A stretch of 32,058 bases of DNA from a bacterium. GTDB taxonomy: Bacteria > CLD3 > SB21. Positions 1 through 7,833 of this stretch are shown piece after piece; position 1 is the first letter of the stretch, and each line of letters begins with the position of its first letter. The stretch is from positions 6,325-38,382 of the forward strand of contig JAEUSJ010000008.1 of NCBI GenBank assembly GCA_016788215.1. The letters run 5' to 3'. A program made the position numbers and the translations under genes. A model generated the notes under the pieces. The model was not told the origin of the DNA. It made no database searches and worked only from the letters and a program-made list of their open reading frames with translations.

Positions 1-473
1 CCGCATTGAGGATCGGTAAGCGCTTCCCAGAGCGAATCCTCGAACTTCACCGGCTGGCCGAGATTAACGCCGAATCGCGTTCCTCTAACCATGAACGGGG
101 CCTGACTCATGCTCTCCGTTCCGCCGGCAAGCACGACCTCGGACTCGCCGATCAAGATCTGACGCGCGCCTTCAATGATCGACTCAAATCCCGATCCGCA
201 AAGCCTATTCAGCGTCAGCGCCGGCGTGGTAACCGGCAGCCCCGATTTTAGCGCAACATGCCGCGCAAGATAAATAGCATCGGCGCTGGTTTGTTCCGCA
301 TTGCCGAAAATCACATGGTCGATATCTTCCGGCCTTACGCCCGATCGTTTCATCGCTTCCTGTGCGGCAAAAACGCCTAACTGAGTTGCAGAAAAATCTT
401 TTAGTGTGCCGCCAAATTTTCCAAACGCCGTTCGCGCGCCGTTTACTATAACAATATCTTTTGTCAGTTTCAT
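1..473 (-). CDS. Thiolase (acetyl-CoA acyltransferase), N-terminal part, cut by the window edge
   Basis: The minus strand encodes about 157 residues from an ATG at 473, preceded by a strong GGAGG ribosome binding site, and runs off the window at base 1. The N-terminus (MKLTKDIVIVNGARTAFGKF) is the standard thiolase opening, and LNRLCGSGFES carries the acyl-accepting nucleophile Cys92. This is the first half of a protein usually about 390 residues long. Thiolases condense two acyl-CoA units or cleave 3-ketoacyl-CoA in the cytoplasm. The half seen here cannot separate biosynthetic acetoacetyl-CoA thiolase from a beta-oxidation enzyme. The catalytic His and second Cys lie beyond the window. The family call is secure; the exact role is not. 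Confidence 0.93.
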   Translation of the reverse strand, partial: MKLTKDIVIVNGARTAFGKFGGTLKDFSATQLGVFAAQEAMKRSGVRPEDIDHVIFGNAEQTSADAIYLARHVALKSGLPVTTPALTLNRLCGSGFESIIEGARQILIGESEVVLAGGTESMSQAPFMVRGTRFGVNLGQPVKFEDSLWEALTDPQC

Positions 474-565
474 GATTTCCTCCGTGTATCTATTTGTAAA
501 TTGTATTCATTAGCATTTTTGACAGGAAAGATTACTGAAATTCCGATCCTATTTCCACATCTTTT

Positions 566-601
566 TAAAAAAAAATCCCGTACGTCTTAGAGTACGGGAT
601 T
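566..601 (-). terminator. Rho-independent terminator of the 632-1933 gene
   Basis: ATCCCGTAC (575-583) and GTACGGGAT (592-600) form a perfect 9-bp stem with an 8-nt loop. On the minus strand the stem is followed at once by a run of nine T. It lies about 30 nt after the stop codon at 632, so it should end transcription of the secreted-protein gene before the thiolase promoter. Confidence 0.9.
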
Positions 602-631
602 GGGTTAATTCAGGACAAAGTTTTCTTGAAT

Positions 632-1933
632 TTAATTTCCTTGGTTCTCTTCTTCTGGCGGAATCTCAGGTTCTACAGGTTTTTTATCTTTAGCATCAAG
701 AATGGTGACGTATTCACCGATAATGCTCTTGTAATTTTTCCGCATTTCTTTGATCGGAATAAAATTCTGGCTGCGTTTCTGAATTTCCTGCTCGGAATAC
801 AAAATGCCTTCTACTTCTTTTTTACGCCTTTCTGATTGCTCCAGAACCACTTCTTCTTTCACTCTGGACTGTGGCGAAGACGCGCGCGGCATCAAAGGAA
901 AAGTTACTCCGGTGAATATACGCCAGGACGGATAATCGGATTTAGAAATCGTCAGGTCATCAATGCCGAGAAGTTGGTCGTTTCCAACAGTTTTGTCCGT
1001 GCCCTTAAGCACCTGATATTCGCCTCCGAGGTGAACTCCCATCCAGTCGAACCACTGATATTTAACCCCCAAGGCGACGTAAGCATAATTTTGACGGCTG
1101 TAAGCGGCCTCAGGAGGTTTTTCCAGAAAAAACTGGCCGTACACGTCGCCGGTAATGTACAAATATTTTCCTGCAATGTCGATCGGGTATGAGCCGCCAA
1201 AGGCGAAACGCAAACTGGAAGAATTGGCCGTCGCTACTGCTGTGTCGGCGAGTGAGTTACCGAAGGCCGATGTTCGCCGCAGACTATCTTCAGCTTTATA
1301 TCCTATATAAGCGCCGTTGTCGAGATGATTCCAGTATTGTAAATTCAAATGCAGGGCAAGTCCGGATTCAATAAAATCAGGATGTGAGAAATACGATGTG
1401 AGGATCGACAGGCCGGCCTCAGTACTGCCGCCTGAATACGGCCGGAGTGGCGTGTTATAAAATCCATCGCCTTGAAACCTTCCGGTTAACATGAACCCGA
1501 GATTTATTTTGTTCTTTGCAAAAGAATACGGGAGTAAGCGCAGATTTAAGAAAAGTTCGTCCGGAACATCCACGCTTTTAAAAAATGTAACGATCTCTTT
1601 GTTAGTAATTGCCGGAGCCAGATTGGTAGTTTGAACAAAGTTTCCGCTGAAAATAACATCGAAAGTTGGTGTAATGCCTACTTGCATCCCAAATTGCGTT
1701 CCGAAATCTTTGACGGTCCTGGACCCGCTTGGGCGATCTCCCGAACCTGTAAAAAAGTGAGAATTCTGAAAGAGATAAAAACTCGGGAAGGGCAGCGCTT
1801 TTGCCGAATAGGCATAAAACGATCCGTAGCGGTCCGTTACTGCCGAAGAGCTTCCGATCTGGGCGTTCCCATCACGCACACCGATCATCGCCATTATGAA
1901 CAGACACGTCAACATCCACGAAGTAGATCGCAT
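632..1933 (-). CDS. Secreted, probably outer-membrane beta-barrel protein of unknown function
   Basis: I do not recognise the family. The preferred start is the ATG at 1933, because GGAG sits 8 nt upstream; a further in-frame ATG at 1960 has no ribosome binding site. From 1933 the protein is 433 residues and begins with a clear signal peptide (MRSTSWMLTCLFIMAMIGVRDGNAQ). The body to about residue 365 has alternating polar and aromatic stretches typical of outer-membrane barrels (for example KINLGFMLTGRFQGDGF and YAYVALGVKYQWFDWMGVHLGGEYQV). It does not end in a barrel-type aromatic residue. Instead it continues into a charged tail of about 70 residues ending in a Pro/Glu-rich segment, likely periplasmic. 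It is transcribed alone, with a strong terminator. Surface or transport roles are possible, but nothing in the sequence decides between them. Confidence 0.75.
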   Translation of the reverse strand: MRSTSWMLTCLFIMAMIGVRDGNAQIGSSSAVTDRYGSFYAYSAKALPFPSFYLFQNSHFFTGSGDRPSGSRTVKDFGTQFGMQVGITPTFDVIFSGNFVQTTNLAPAITNKEIVTFFKSVDVPDELFLNLRLLPYSFAKNKINLGFMLTGRFQGDGFYNTPLRPYSGGSTEAGLSILTSYFSHPDFIESGLALHLNLQYWNHLDNGAYIGYKAEDSLRRTSAFGNSLADTAVATANSSSLRFAFGGSYPIDIAGKYLYITGDVYGQFFLEKPPEAAYSRQNYAYVALGVKYQWFDWMGVHLGGEYQVLKGTDKTVGNDQLLGIDDLTISKSDYPSWRIFTGVTFPLMPRASSPQSRVKEEVVLEQSERRKKEVEGILYSEQEIQKRSQNFIPIKEMRKNYKSIIGEYVTILDAKDKKPVEPEIPPEEENQGN

Positions 1934-2197
1934 AGTCAGAACTCCAAAATAGATGGCCATTTATATATTATTGAATTCTTTGGAAGATAAAGCAATGTCA
2001 TTATAAATGCAAGATTTTTTTGGTTCATTTTTTCCGCAAACTCATATTAATCAATTCTTAAATGCCTTTTTTTGACAATAGGCAGATCTACAGGAATCTT
2101 TTACTTGTGTTCAATTATTATTAGTCTTGCTTCTCTTTTTGTCATTACTTATCTTTCGCCGTTTTACAATACCATAACATTTAAAATGATTTAGATA

Positions 2198-3313
2198 GTG
2201 GAAATTAGACAAATTACGAAATCGGATTTAAATGATTTCATAAAGTTCGAATGGGAAGTATACAAGGACGATCCTAATTGGGTCCCTCATCTTCTGATCG
2301 AGCGTAGAGAATTTTTAGACCCGAAAAAAAATCCGTTCTTTGAACACAGCGACGTTGCTTATTTTCTGGCCTACAAAGACAGCCGGATCGTCGGCCGTAT
2401 TGCCGCCGTGATCAATCGGGCGCATAATTCATTTCATGAAGACCGTGTCGGGTTTTTCGGGTTGTTTGATTGTTTTAACGATCAGGGAATTGCCGATGCG
2501 CTCCTGGCAAAAGCAAAATCGTATGTCGCGTCCAAAGGCATGACGTCGCTCCGCGGGCCAGTCAATTTATCCACCAACGATGAATGCGGATTGCTTGTCG
2601 ACGGATTGAATAAACCCGCGCAGATCATGATGACATATAATCCGCCGTATTACATCACGCTTCTCGAAAAAAACGGGTTTCAGAAAGCAAAAGACCTGCT
2701 GGCATACTATGTGGACGTTCCTTCGGAAGTACCGGAACGGCTGCGCCGCGGCGTGGATATCATTATGAAGCGTAATGAATTCACCATACGCACGGTCAAG
2801 ATCAAAGATTTCAAGAACGAAGTTCAGCGCATCAAAAAGATTTATAATGCCGCATGGGAACGCAATTGGGGATTTATCCCGATGACGGACAAGGAATTCG
2901 ACCATCTCGGCGTGCAGATGAAGCAGATTTTGGATCCTAAATTTTTGTTTATAGCAGAGCATAAAGGCGAACCGATAGGATTTTCGCTGACCATTCCCAA
3001 TATTAATGAAGGACTGATCAAGATCCGCGACGGGCGATTGCTTCCGTTCGGACTGATCAAACTGCTTTGGCATACGCGAAAAGGGAAATTGAAATCCGTT
3101 CGCGTGATCACATTGGGCGTCACACCGGAACACCGGAATTCCGGAATCGATATAGTTTTTTATTACAAATCATTCGAAGAAGCAATCCGGCAAAAACTCA
3201 CATGGGCGGAAATGTCATGGATACTCGAGGACAATATCCCCATGAACCGCGCTTTGGAGCGTATGGGCGCTACCGTATATAAAACGTACCGCCTTTACGA
3301 AATGCCGGTTTAA
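2198..3313 (+). CDS. GNAT-fold acyltransferase, candidate bacterial ceramide synthase (bCerS-like)
   Basis: A 371-residue protein starting at GTG 2198; the only nearby ATG (2186) runs straight into a stop. It looks like two acetyltransferase-like halves: an N-terminal one with FLAYKDSRIVGRIAAVIN and a C-terminal one with FIAEHKGEPIGFSLTIPN followed by VITLGVTPEHRNSGIDIVFY, the usual GNAT acyl-CoA-binding region. There is no signal peptide. It is the first gene of a tight operon with an extended SDR (9 nt downstream) and a PAP2-type membrane enzyme. Bacterial ceramide synthases belong to a GNAT-like family and are often encoded near an SDR ceramide reductase, so sphingoid-base N-acylation is a reasonable hypothesis. 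A generic N-acetyltransferase remains possible. The GNAT call is firm; the ceramide role is inference. Confidence 0.8.
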   Translation: MEIRQITKSDLNDFIKFEWEVYKDDPNWVPHLLIERREFLDPKKNPFFEHSDVAYFLAYKDSRIVGRIAAVINRAHNSFHEDRVGFFGLFDCFNDQGIADALLAKAKSYVASKGMTSLRGPVNLSTNDECGLLVDGLNKPAQIMMTYNPPYYITLLEKNGFQKAKDLLAYYVDVPSEVPERLRRGVDIIMKRNEFTIRTVKIKDFKNEVQRIKKIYNAAWERNWGFIPMTDKEFDHLGVQMKQILDPKFLFIAEHKGEPIGFSLTIPNINEGLIKIRDGRLLPFGLIKLLWHTRKGKLKSVRVITLGVTPEHRNSGIDIVFYYKSFEEAIRQKLTWAEMSWILEDNIPMNRALERMGATVYKTYRLYEMPV

Positions 3314-3321
3314 GGAATAAT

Positions 3322-4311
3322 TTGAAAGCACTTGTTACTGGCGCAACCGGTTTTATCGGAAGTCATTTAGTTGAATTATTGCTCGCAAAAGGATACGAAG
3401 TCATTTGTACGGTACGTCCGACCAGCGATCTTATTTGGCTCAAAGGGCTGAATATCAGGTTAGTTCAAGGCGACATCACCGACCGTGAGTCGCTCGTTGG
3501 GCCGGTCAAAGATGCGGATTATATTTTCCATGTCGGAGGCATTACCAAAGCGAAGAAGGAAGCGGACTATTATAAGGTCAATGCCGACGGCTCGCGTATT
3601 TTATATGAAGTCTGTCTTGAGCATAATCCGGGAATAAAAAAAATCGTTCATCTTAGCAGTTTAGCCGCGGGGGGGGCTGCGCAGATCGGCCGGCCACGAA
3701 TGGAAACCGATACCGATTCGCCGCTCACATACTACGGCAAGAGTAAACTGGAAGGTGAAAAGTACGCTGTTCAGTACAGCAAGACTCTGCCGATTACGAT
3801 CCTTCGGCCTCCGGCAGTTTACGGCCCCAGAGAAAAAGATATTTTCTTTTATTTTCAGTTGATCAGTAAACATCTCAAGCCGCAATTAGGATGGAAGAAA
3901 AAATACCTCAGTATGATTTATGTTAAGGACCTGGTGAACGCGGCCCTGCTTGCCGCCCAATCGCCGCAAAGTAACGGCCAGATTTATTATGTAGATGACG
4001 GAAGCATTTACACCTGGCAGGATTTGAGCAGGGAAATACAAAAAGCGATGCAGACCTGGACCCTGCCGCTATTGGTTCCCGAATGGTTAATCACTGCTGC
4101 GGCCTATGTGAGTGAAGCGTTGGCGTCGTTATCTTCCAAACCCGCTTTGCTGAACAAACAGAAAATAATTGAATTGAAACAAAAGTCCTGGGCAACTTCT
4201 TCGGATAAAATTCGTAATGAACTCGGTTTCCAAAGCGAGTATGACCTGAAAAAAGGTTGCAGAGAAACCGTGAATTGGTACCGTGAACAAGGCTGGATAA
4301 AATTAAAATAG
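3322..4311 (+). CDS. Extended SDR, NAD(P)-dependent epimerase/dehydratase family, candidate ceramide reductase
   Basis: A 329-residue cytoplasmic enzyme starting at TTG 3322 with AAGGAA just upstream. The N-terminus has the extended-SDR nucleotide-binding motif GATGFIG (residues 7-13). HLSSLAAGG supplies the catalytic Ser (112 or 113), and YYGKSK supplies the Tyr138-xxx-Lys142 pair. ILRPPAVYGPRE is the usual substrate-side motif of epimerase-like SDRs. The enzyme should reduce, oxidise or epimerise its substrate with NAD(P). It lies between the GNAT protein (9 nt gap) and the PAP2 enzyme (1 nt gap), so the three are almost certainly co-transcribed. Bacterial 3-oxo-ceramide reductases (CerR) are extended SDRs annotated this way, which fits the neighbours, but a sugar-nucleotide or hopanoid-type epimerase cannot be excluded. 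Confidence 0.88.
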   Translation: MKALVTGATGFIGSHLVELLLAKGYEVICTVRPTSDLIWLKGLNIRLVQGDITDRESLVGPVKDADYIFHVGGITKAKKEADYYKVNADGSRILYEVCLEHNPGIKKIVHLSSLAAGGAAQIGRPRMETDTDSPLTYYGKSKLEGEKYAVQYSKTLPITILRPPAVYGPREKDIFFYFQLISKHLKPQLGWKKKYLSMIYVKDLVNAALLAAQSPQSNGQIYYVDDGSIYTWQDLSREIQKAMQTWTLPLLVPEWLITAAAYVSEALASLSSKPALLNKQKIIELKQKSWATSSDKIRNELGFQSEYDLKKGCRETVNWYREQGWIKLK

Positions 4312-4312
4312 A

Positions 4313-5257
4313 GTGACTATGTTTGAATTATTACATAATAAATTCTCTCCTACGCGAACCGAAACAATCGTTCTGCCCCAAAAAAAATTACCGGATATGC
4401 TCAATCCTAACGATTGGGCTTTTTTGATTTATATTTTTGTCGTGGGGTTGGTCGTTTTAATATTTCATTCCAATTTACCGGATTGGCCATGGTATATAGC
4501 CGCTCAGGCAAGCATTGTCGTAATCACGCTGATGATCATTCGTTTTTTTCACCAAAGCTCGATTAATGTTCTCCAGATGCTTCGTCATTGGTACCCGATT
4601 TTTTCATTCACTTTTCTTTATATGCAGGCCGGCCTGCTGAATCAGTTGGTATTCCAGGGCTACGTGGATGACTTTTTTCTAAGAATTGACCTTTGGATTT
4701 TCGGCGTCAATCCCAATATCTGGCTGTATGACCGGGTGAATAATTTTTATTTTAATGAATTTATTCATCTGTGTTATTTTTCATACTATATTTTGCCGGC
4801 TGCATTTGGCGTAATTCTCTATATTACCAAAGATAAAGAATTCTACCGCACGCTTTTCGGAATTTCCATCACGTTCTACTTTTGTTATTTTCTTTATATT
4901 TTGATTCCCGCCGCAGGCCCGGTGGATCAGCGCGTAGGCCGGTTTGAGGATGGAGGATTATTTGTTCCTGTGATGAATTGGATTTACTCCGAAGTCGAAA
5001 AACCCGGCGCGGCATTCCCGAGTTCACACGTCGCCATAGCATTAATCACGCTCATGTATGCGTACCGCCTGCACCGCAGAGTGTTCTGGGTATTTTTGCC
5101 GTTTATCGTTGGCCTGATCTTTTCAACGTTTTACGGGTTTTATCATTATGTGATAGATTCGATCGCCGGAGCGGCGATCGCGGTGGGTTCGTACTATTTA
5201 TGCAATTCTCTATTCGACAAATACGCCAAAGCAAAATTTCCTGATCATTTTCCTTAG
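4313..5257 (+). CDS. PAP2-superfamily integral membrane enzyme, AUR1/inositol-phosphoceramide-synthase-like
   Basis: A 314-residue membrane protein beginning GTG ACT ATG at 4313; the ATG at 4319 is an equally good start. About six hydrophobic segments lie between residues 37 and 300. The PAP2 catalytic signature is present in order: PAAGP (199-203), PSSHV (236-240) with His239, and HYVID (278-282) with His278 and Asp282. The phosphatase/phosphotransferase active site is therefore complete and membrane-embedded. The layout, with the PAAGP segment before PSSH, resembles the AUR1/IPC synthase branch, which transfers a phospho-head group to ceramide. Simple lipid phosphatase activity is the alternative. 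It is the last gene of the acyltransferase-SDR operon. Its final codons form the left copy of a direct repeat that brackets hipBA. Confidence 0.85.
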   Translation: MTMFELLHNKFSPTRTETIVLPQKKLPDMLNPNDWAFLIYIFVVGLVVLIFHSNLPDWPWYIAAQASIVVITLMIIRFFHQSSINVLQMLRHWYPIFSFTFLYMQAGLLNQLVFQGYVDDFFLRIDLWIFGVNPNIWLYDRVNNFYFNEFIHLCYFSYYILPAAFGVILYITKDKEFYRTLFGISITFYFCYFLYILIPAAGPVDQRVGRFEDGGLFVPVMNWIYSEVEKPGAAFPSSHVAIALITLMYAYRLHRRVFWVFLPFIVGLIFSTFYGFYHYVIDSIAGAAIAVGSYYLCNSLFDKYAKAKFPDHFP

Positions 5258-5258
5258 G
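5233..5258 (+). repeat. Left copy of a 26-bp imperfect direct repeat flanking hipBA
   Basis: The last codons and stop of the PAP2 gene plus one base (core CTGATCATTTTCCTTAGG) recur at 7203-7228 in the same orientation with 22 of 26 bases matching. The two copies bracket the complete hipBA unit and its operator, as a duplicated target or attachment site would. Confidence 0.6.
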
Positions 5259-5302
5259 AATGGCGCATGCACGGCTCGTTTTTTTGCAAAAAAAAAAGTT
5301 AG

Positions 5303-6601
5303 TTATATCCTCAACAGGAATGTGCTTCGAATGGCTCCGATTTGATCTCGATTTACATCTGCTTTCTTGGCATACGTATTCCAATTCAAAATGGTGTCAA
5401 TCGTTTTGGCGATAATCTCGTCCGCTTTCTTAATGTTCATTTTTTTGGCCGTTGCCATTAGATCCTTCCTTTGGATGCCGTCTCTTTTTCCGTTGATACT
5501 CATCTGGTGCTCCTTCATCCATTTATTTTTTGGATCAAAAGCATATGTTAAATCGTAGGCCGGAGATAATCGCCACAGCCCGCTTTCGTCCATAATGAAA
5601 GAGATGTTTTTGGTATGGTCGTCTTGATTTCTAGCTATGACATTAAAAACCATTCGCCGGTACATGTTCTCGGTATCGGTGTATGGTAATTTTAGCTGGC
5701 GCATTATTTGGAATGCTAGCTCATACGAATTGGCTGAAGGGTTGTTATAATCAAAATGTGCGATCGCACAAAGGGTTTGCATGTGGAGTTTCTTTGTCCC
5801 ATCGCGATCGAACCGCCTCGACATGAAATGCGCACGTTTATTTTCTTTGAGCAATTTACATGAGGACATCTCGATGCCGCAGTCTTTTGCCATGAGGTAA
5901 TACGCATACTCGATTTTTCCATAACCCTTCGGGTCGCCTAACTTCTGATTCGTGACGCCGTCAAATTTAATAACCCAGTATGCATAATCTTTCAGGCCGT
6001 CTATCTGACCGGAACGCACATCTCCCGTAATCTCGTTGTACGCAATAATGGCTTTGGCTCTTGCACCGCCTGCGGAGGAACCAACGCGGACAATTTCTAA
6101 TAAGCCTTTGTTTGTTTTATCATGAATATTGGTCTGAAGTTTTTTTCTTTCCGTAAGAACGTCCTTTGCGAGCTTGACCAGTTTTTTTATTTCAACAGGA
6201 TTGGATTTTTCATCAAATGGAGAAATCGCCGGTTCATATTCCAACGCGCCCATGCCCCGCTGGCCGATATAGCATAATCGCTCTACAGGGCTGAAACTGC
6301 GGACATCACGGCCCTGTTGGGCGAGCCAGGCATCAATCAGGGTATTGCCGAACTTGTCCGGCAAGCTATCGCTCAATAGACCAGGCAACCCTCTGTAAGT
6401 TTCTTTGTTTAGCGTGGGGAAAGAAAATATCCTGCTGCCCGAACGAATTTCTTCCAACGGCATGGTAATCGGCGCCAGGTCCCAGTTTTTTTTTAAATAG
6501 GCCTCATCAAATTCCAATGTGGCATAACCGCGGTCTGGATTCCATAAGACCGCGCCGGCAAAAGTTCCCCAAATATTCACTTTGGCTGCAATAGTTGTCA
6601 T
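5303..6601 (-). CDS. hipA: HipA-family serine/threonine kinase toxin
   Basis: A full-length 432-residue HipA. The N-terminal subdomain (residues 1-110, with GLPGLLSDSLPDKFGN) is present, so this is the fused rather than the split HipST form. VGSSAGGARAK (173-183) is the Gly-rich ATP loop holding the usual autophosphorylated serine (Ser175). YWVIKFD (208-214) carries the ATP-site Lys. DDHTKN (327-332) gives catalytic Asp327 and Asn332, and SPAYD gives the metal-binding Asp350, with the same 18-residue Asn-to-Asp spacing as in Escherichia coli HipA. The kinase should be active. HipA proteins phosphorylate translation factors such as glutamyl-tRNA synthetase and cause growth arrest; the target here is unknown. 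It starts 13 nt after hipB ends, so the pair is co-transcribed and autoregulated through HipB. Confidence 0.95.
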   Translation of the reverse strand: MTTIAAKVNIWGTFAGAVLWNPDRGYATLEFDEAYLKKNWDLAPITMPLEEIRSGSRIFSFPTLNKETYRGLPGLLSDSLPDKFGNTLIDAWLAQQGRDVRSFSPVERLCYIGQRGMGALEYEPAISPFDEKSNPVEIKKLVKLAKDVLTERKKLQTNIHDKTNKGLLEIVRVGSSAGGARAKAIIAYNEITGDVRSGQIDGLKDYAYWVIKFDGVTNQKLGDPKGYGKIEYAYYLMAKDCGIEMSSCKLLKENKRAHFMSRRFDRDGTKKLHMQTLCAIAHFDYNNPSANSYELAFQIMRQLKLPYTDTENMYRRMVFNVIARNQDDHTKNISFIMDESGLWRLSPAYDLTYAFDPKNKWMKEHQMSINGKRDGIQRKDLMATAKKMNIKKADEIIAKTIDTILNWNTYAKKADVNRDQIGAIRSTFLLRI

Positions 6602-6614
6602 GTGGTTTTCTGCG

Positions 6615-6959
6615 TCATTTCTTATTTTTTACAGGTTTTCTTTTGGGCGATGCCTTTAGACGTTGCCGCTCCTGTATTTTTAATACTTGAAGAGGGCTTA
6701 TTTGCGATTCCTCACGAAACACGTCTAAGATATCTAGTTTATCCAAAGCACGAAGCACTTGTACAAGAGTAAGCAAGGTGGCCGCACGCCCGGATTCCAT
6801 CCGGCTTATGGTCGTCCGGTCGACCCCAGCTATACGCGCCAGTTTTTCCTGCGAAATATTTTTCTTCAGGCGCATACGCCGAAGGCTTCCGCCTATTTCC
6901 TTTACAATAACAGGGTCGGCCATAGCCGATCTTATTTGTTTGTAGCTTGTAAGCTCCAT
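6615..6959 (-). CDS. hipB: HipB-like antitoxin, XRE-type DNA-binding protein
   Basis: A 114-residue protein with a helix-turn-helix at about residues 25-80 (LRRMRLKKNISQEKLARIAGVDRTTISRMESG). The N-terminal SYKQIRSAMADPVIVKEIG block is normal for this antitoxin subfamily, which supports the start at 6959 over the internal ATG at 6923. The C-terminus is strongly basic (ending KASPKRKPVKNKK), unlike the short tail of E. coli HipB. It should neutralise HipA and repress its own promoter. A palindrome (6942-6957) overlaps its first codons, and a 28-nt perfect palindrome lies about 115 nt upstream of the start. Both are probable operators. Confidence 0.92.
   Translation of the reverse strand: MELTSYKQIRSAMADPVIVKEIGGSLRRMRLKKNISQEKLARIAGVDRTTISRMESGRAATLLTLVQVLRALDKLDILDVFREESQISPLQVLKIQERQRLKASPKRKPVKNKK
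6942..6957. promoter_or_regulatory. Operator-like palindrome overlapping the hipB start
   Basis: GTAGCTTGTAAGCTCC matches the consensus GTAGCTTNNAAGCTAC found in the upstream palindromes with one change in the right arm. It covers the first six codons of hipB, where a bound HipB dimer could block initiation. The matching position before the DUF1697 gene (7852-7866) keeps only a worn version. Confidence 0.5.
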
Positions 6960-7039
6960 TAGGTCTTCAAATTCCGTATTCGGTTGCTTTCGTGCTACAT
7001 AATATAAGGCATATTTGGCTGTACCGCAATATATTTTTT

Positions 7040-7102
7040 GTAGCTTATACGCATCGTTATAGTTAAGTTATGTTAATAACGTAGCTTATAAGCTACGTTA
7101 TT
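7040..7102. promoter_or_regulatory. hipBA upstream operator region with a 28-nt perfect palindrome
   Basis: Positions 7075-7102 form a perfect 28-nt palindrome centred on GTAGCTTATAAGCTAC (7081-7096). A half site GTAGCTTATA starts at 7040, exactly 41 nt earlier. A degenerate site lies at 6983-6998. Repeated sites at fixed spacing upstream of an XRE antitoxin gene are typical HipB operators, allowing cooperative looping or repression. Confidence 0.65.
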
Positions 7103-7202
7103 GTAGTACAGTAATTCATAAACTCAGAGCGGGGACACGGGTTTTTCGTAGGGCGGTAACCGTGATGGGTTAATACTTATCTGCAATCATCTGTTCAACA
7201 AA

Positions 7203-7228
7203 TAAGTTTTCTGATCATTTTTCTTAGG
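7203..7228 (+). repeat. Right copy of the 26-bp direct repeat flanking hipBA
   Basis: Core CTGATCATTTTTCTTAGG repeats the 3' end of the PAP2 gene (5233-5258) with four mismatches, about 1.97 kb away. No open reading frame continues through this copy, so it looks like a duplicated gene end left by an insertion. The rest of 7103-7293 holds nothing I can identify. Confidence 0.6.
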
Positions 7229-7293
7229 TGTGTAAACTCAAATCCCTATCTCTAACCGTTTGCTGAAGTGCGTTACCGGCTTCGTGCTGATAC

Positions 7294-7833
7294 TTATCGT
7301 ACACCAAAACTCCCAGGTACCAAGACCTTGGCGATCGCAGTGATCGTATTCCAGTTGCGCGTAGTGACCGGTACTCCGAAGAGACGGTCAACAGTGCCAA
7401 GATAGCTGATGACCTTCATGTCACGGCGATACTGACCAAAAACGAATCGATCTTTTCTATCGATGATTTTCACCAGCCATCTTCCGACAGAAGGTAAGTC
7501 CAGAGGCATCCGGGGTTCAGAGCGGGGGCGGCGGGACAGGAAGCTCACAAAGTGGACGATATCCGGTCGCACCGGCATGTGCGCGAAAGGGTTCTGGGAC
7601 ATCAGGTCGAGAATTTCCCGTCCTTTGCAAATAACGACCTGTGTACTAACCGGAAGCCTTCGAGCCAATTCAGCGCGAAGTTTTGTCTGGGTGATCGGTT
7701 GCCGAATCACAAAAGTGCCCGCCGCACCGATGTTCACAACATCCAAATGTTTCAATTGTTCGGTAAGGATCGTAGGTCGGAAGGTCCTATGACCGCCGAC
7801 GTTGACACCTCTCATAAGAACCACAAGTGCCAT
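7294..7833 (-). CDS. DUF1697 family protein
   Basis: A 179-residue protein from the ATG at 7833, preceded by AAGG; the reading frame stays open to 7938, but the family begins with the MALVVLMRGVNVGGH motif. The C-terminal signature TRNWNTITAIAKVL is the conserved DUF1697 ending (usual form TRNWNT), and the length is normal, so the gene is intact. DUF1697 proteins are small soluble proteins of no proven function. What stands out is the upstream DNA: the 45 nt around the start and two palindromes further out correspond in order and spacing to the hipB control region, as if this gene took over a duplicated hip promoter. It may therefore respond to HipB. No toxin or antitoxin motif is visible in the protein. 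Confidence 0.85.
   Translation of the reverse strand: MALVVLMRGVNVGGHRTFRPTILTEQLKHLDVVNIGAAGTFVIRQPITQTKLRAELARRLPVSTQVVICKGREILDLMSQNPFAHMPVRPDIVHFVSFLSRRPRSEPRMPLDLPSVGRWLVKIIDRKDRFVFGQYRRDMKVISYLGTVDRLFGVPVTTRNWNTITAIAKVLVPGSFGVR

Noticed and set aside
6-251. Plus-strand reading frame over the thiolase
   Set aside because: It lies opposite a well-supported thiolase with its active-site cysteine and has no recognisable product.
5279-5297. T7-GC-A10 palindrome as a shared terminator for the PAP2 and hipA genes
   Set aside because: The pairing is only A-T with no GC stem before the T-run, so it is too weak to call as a terminator.
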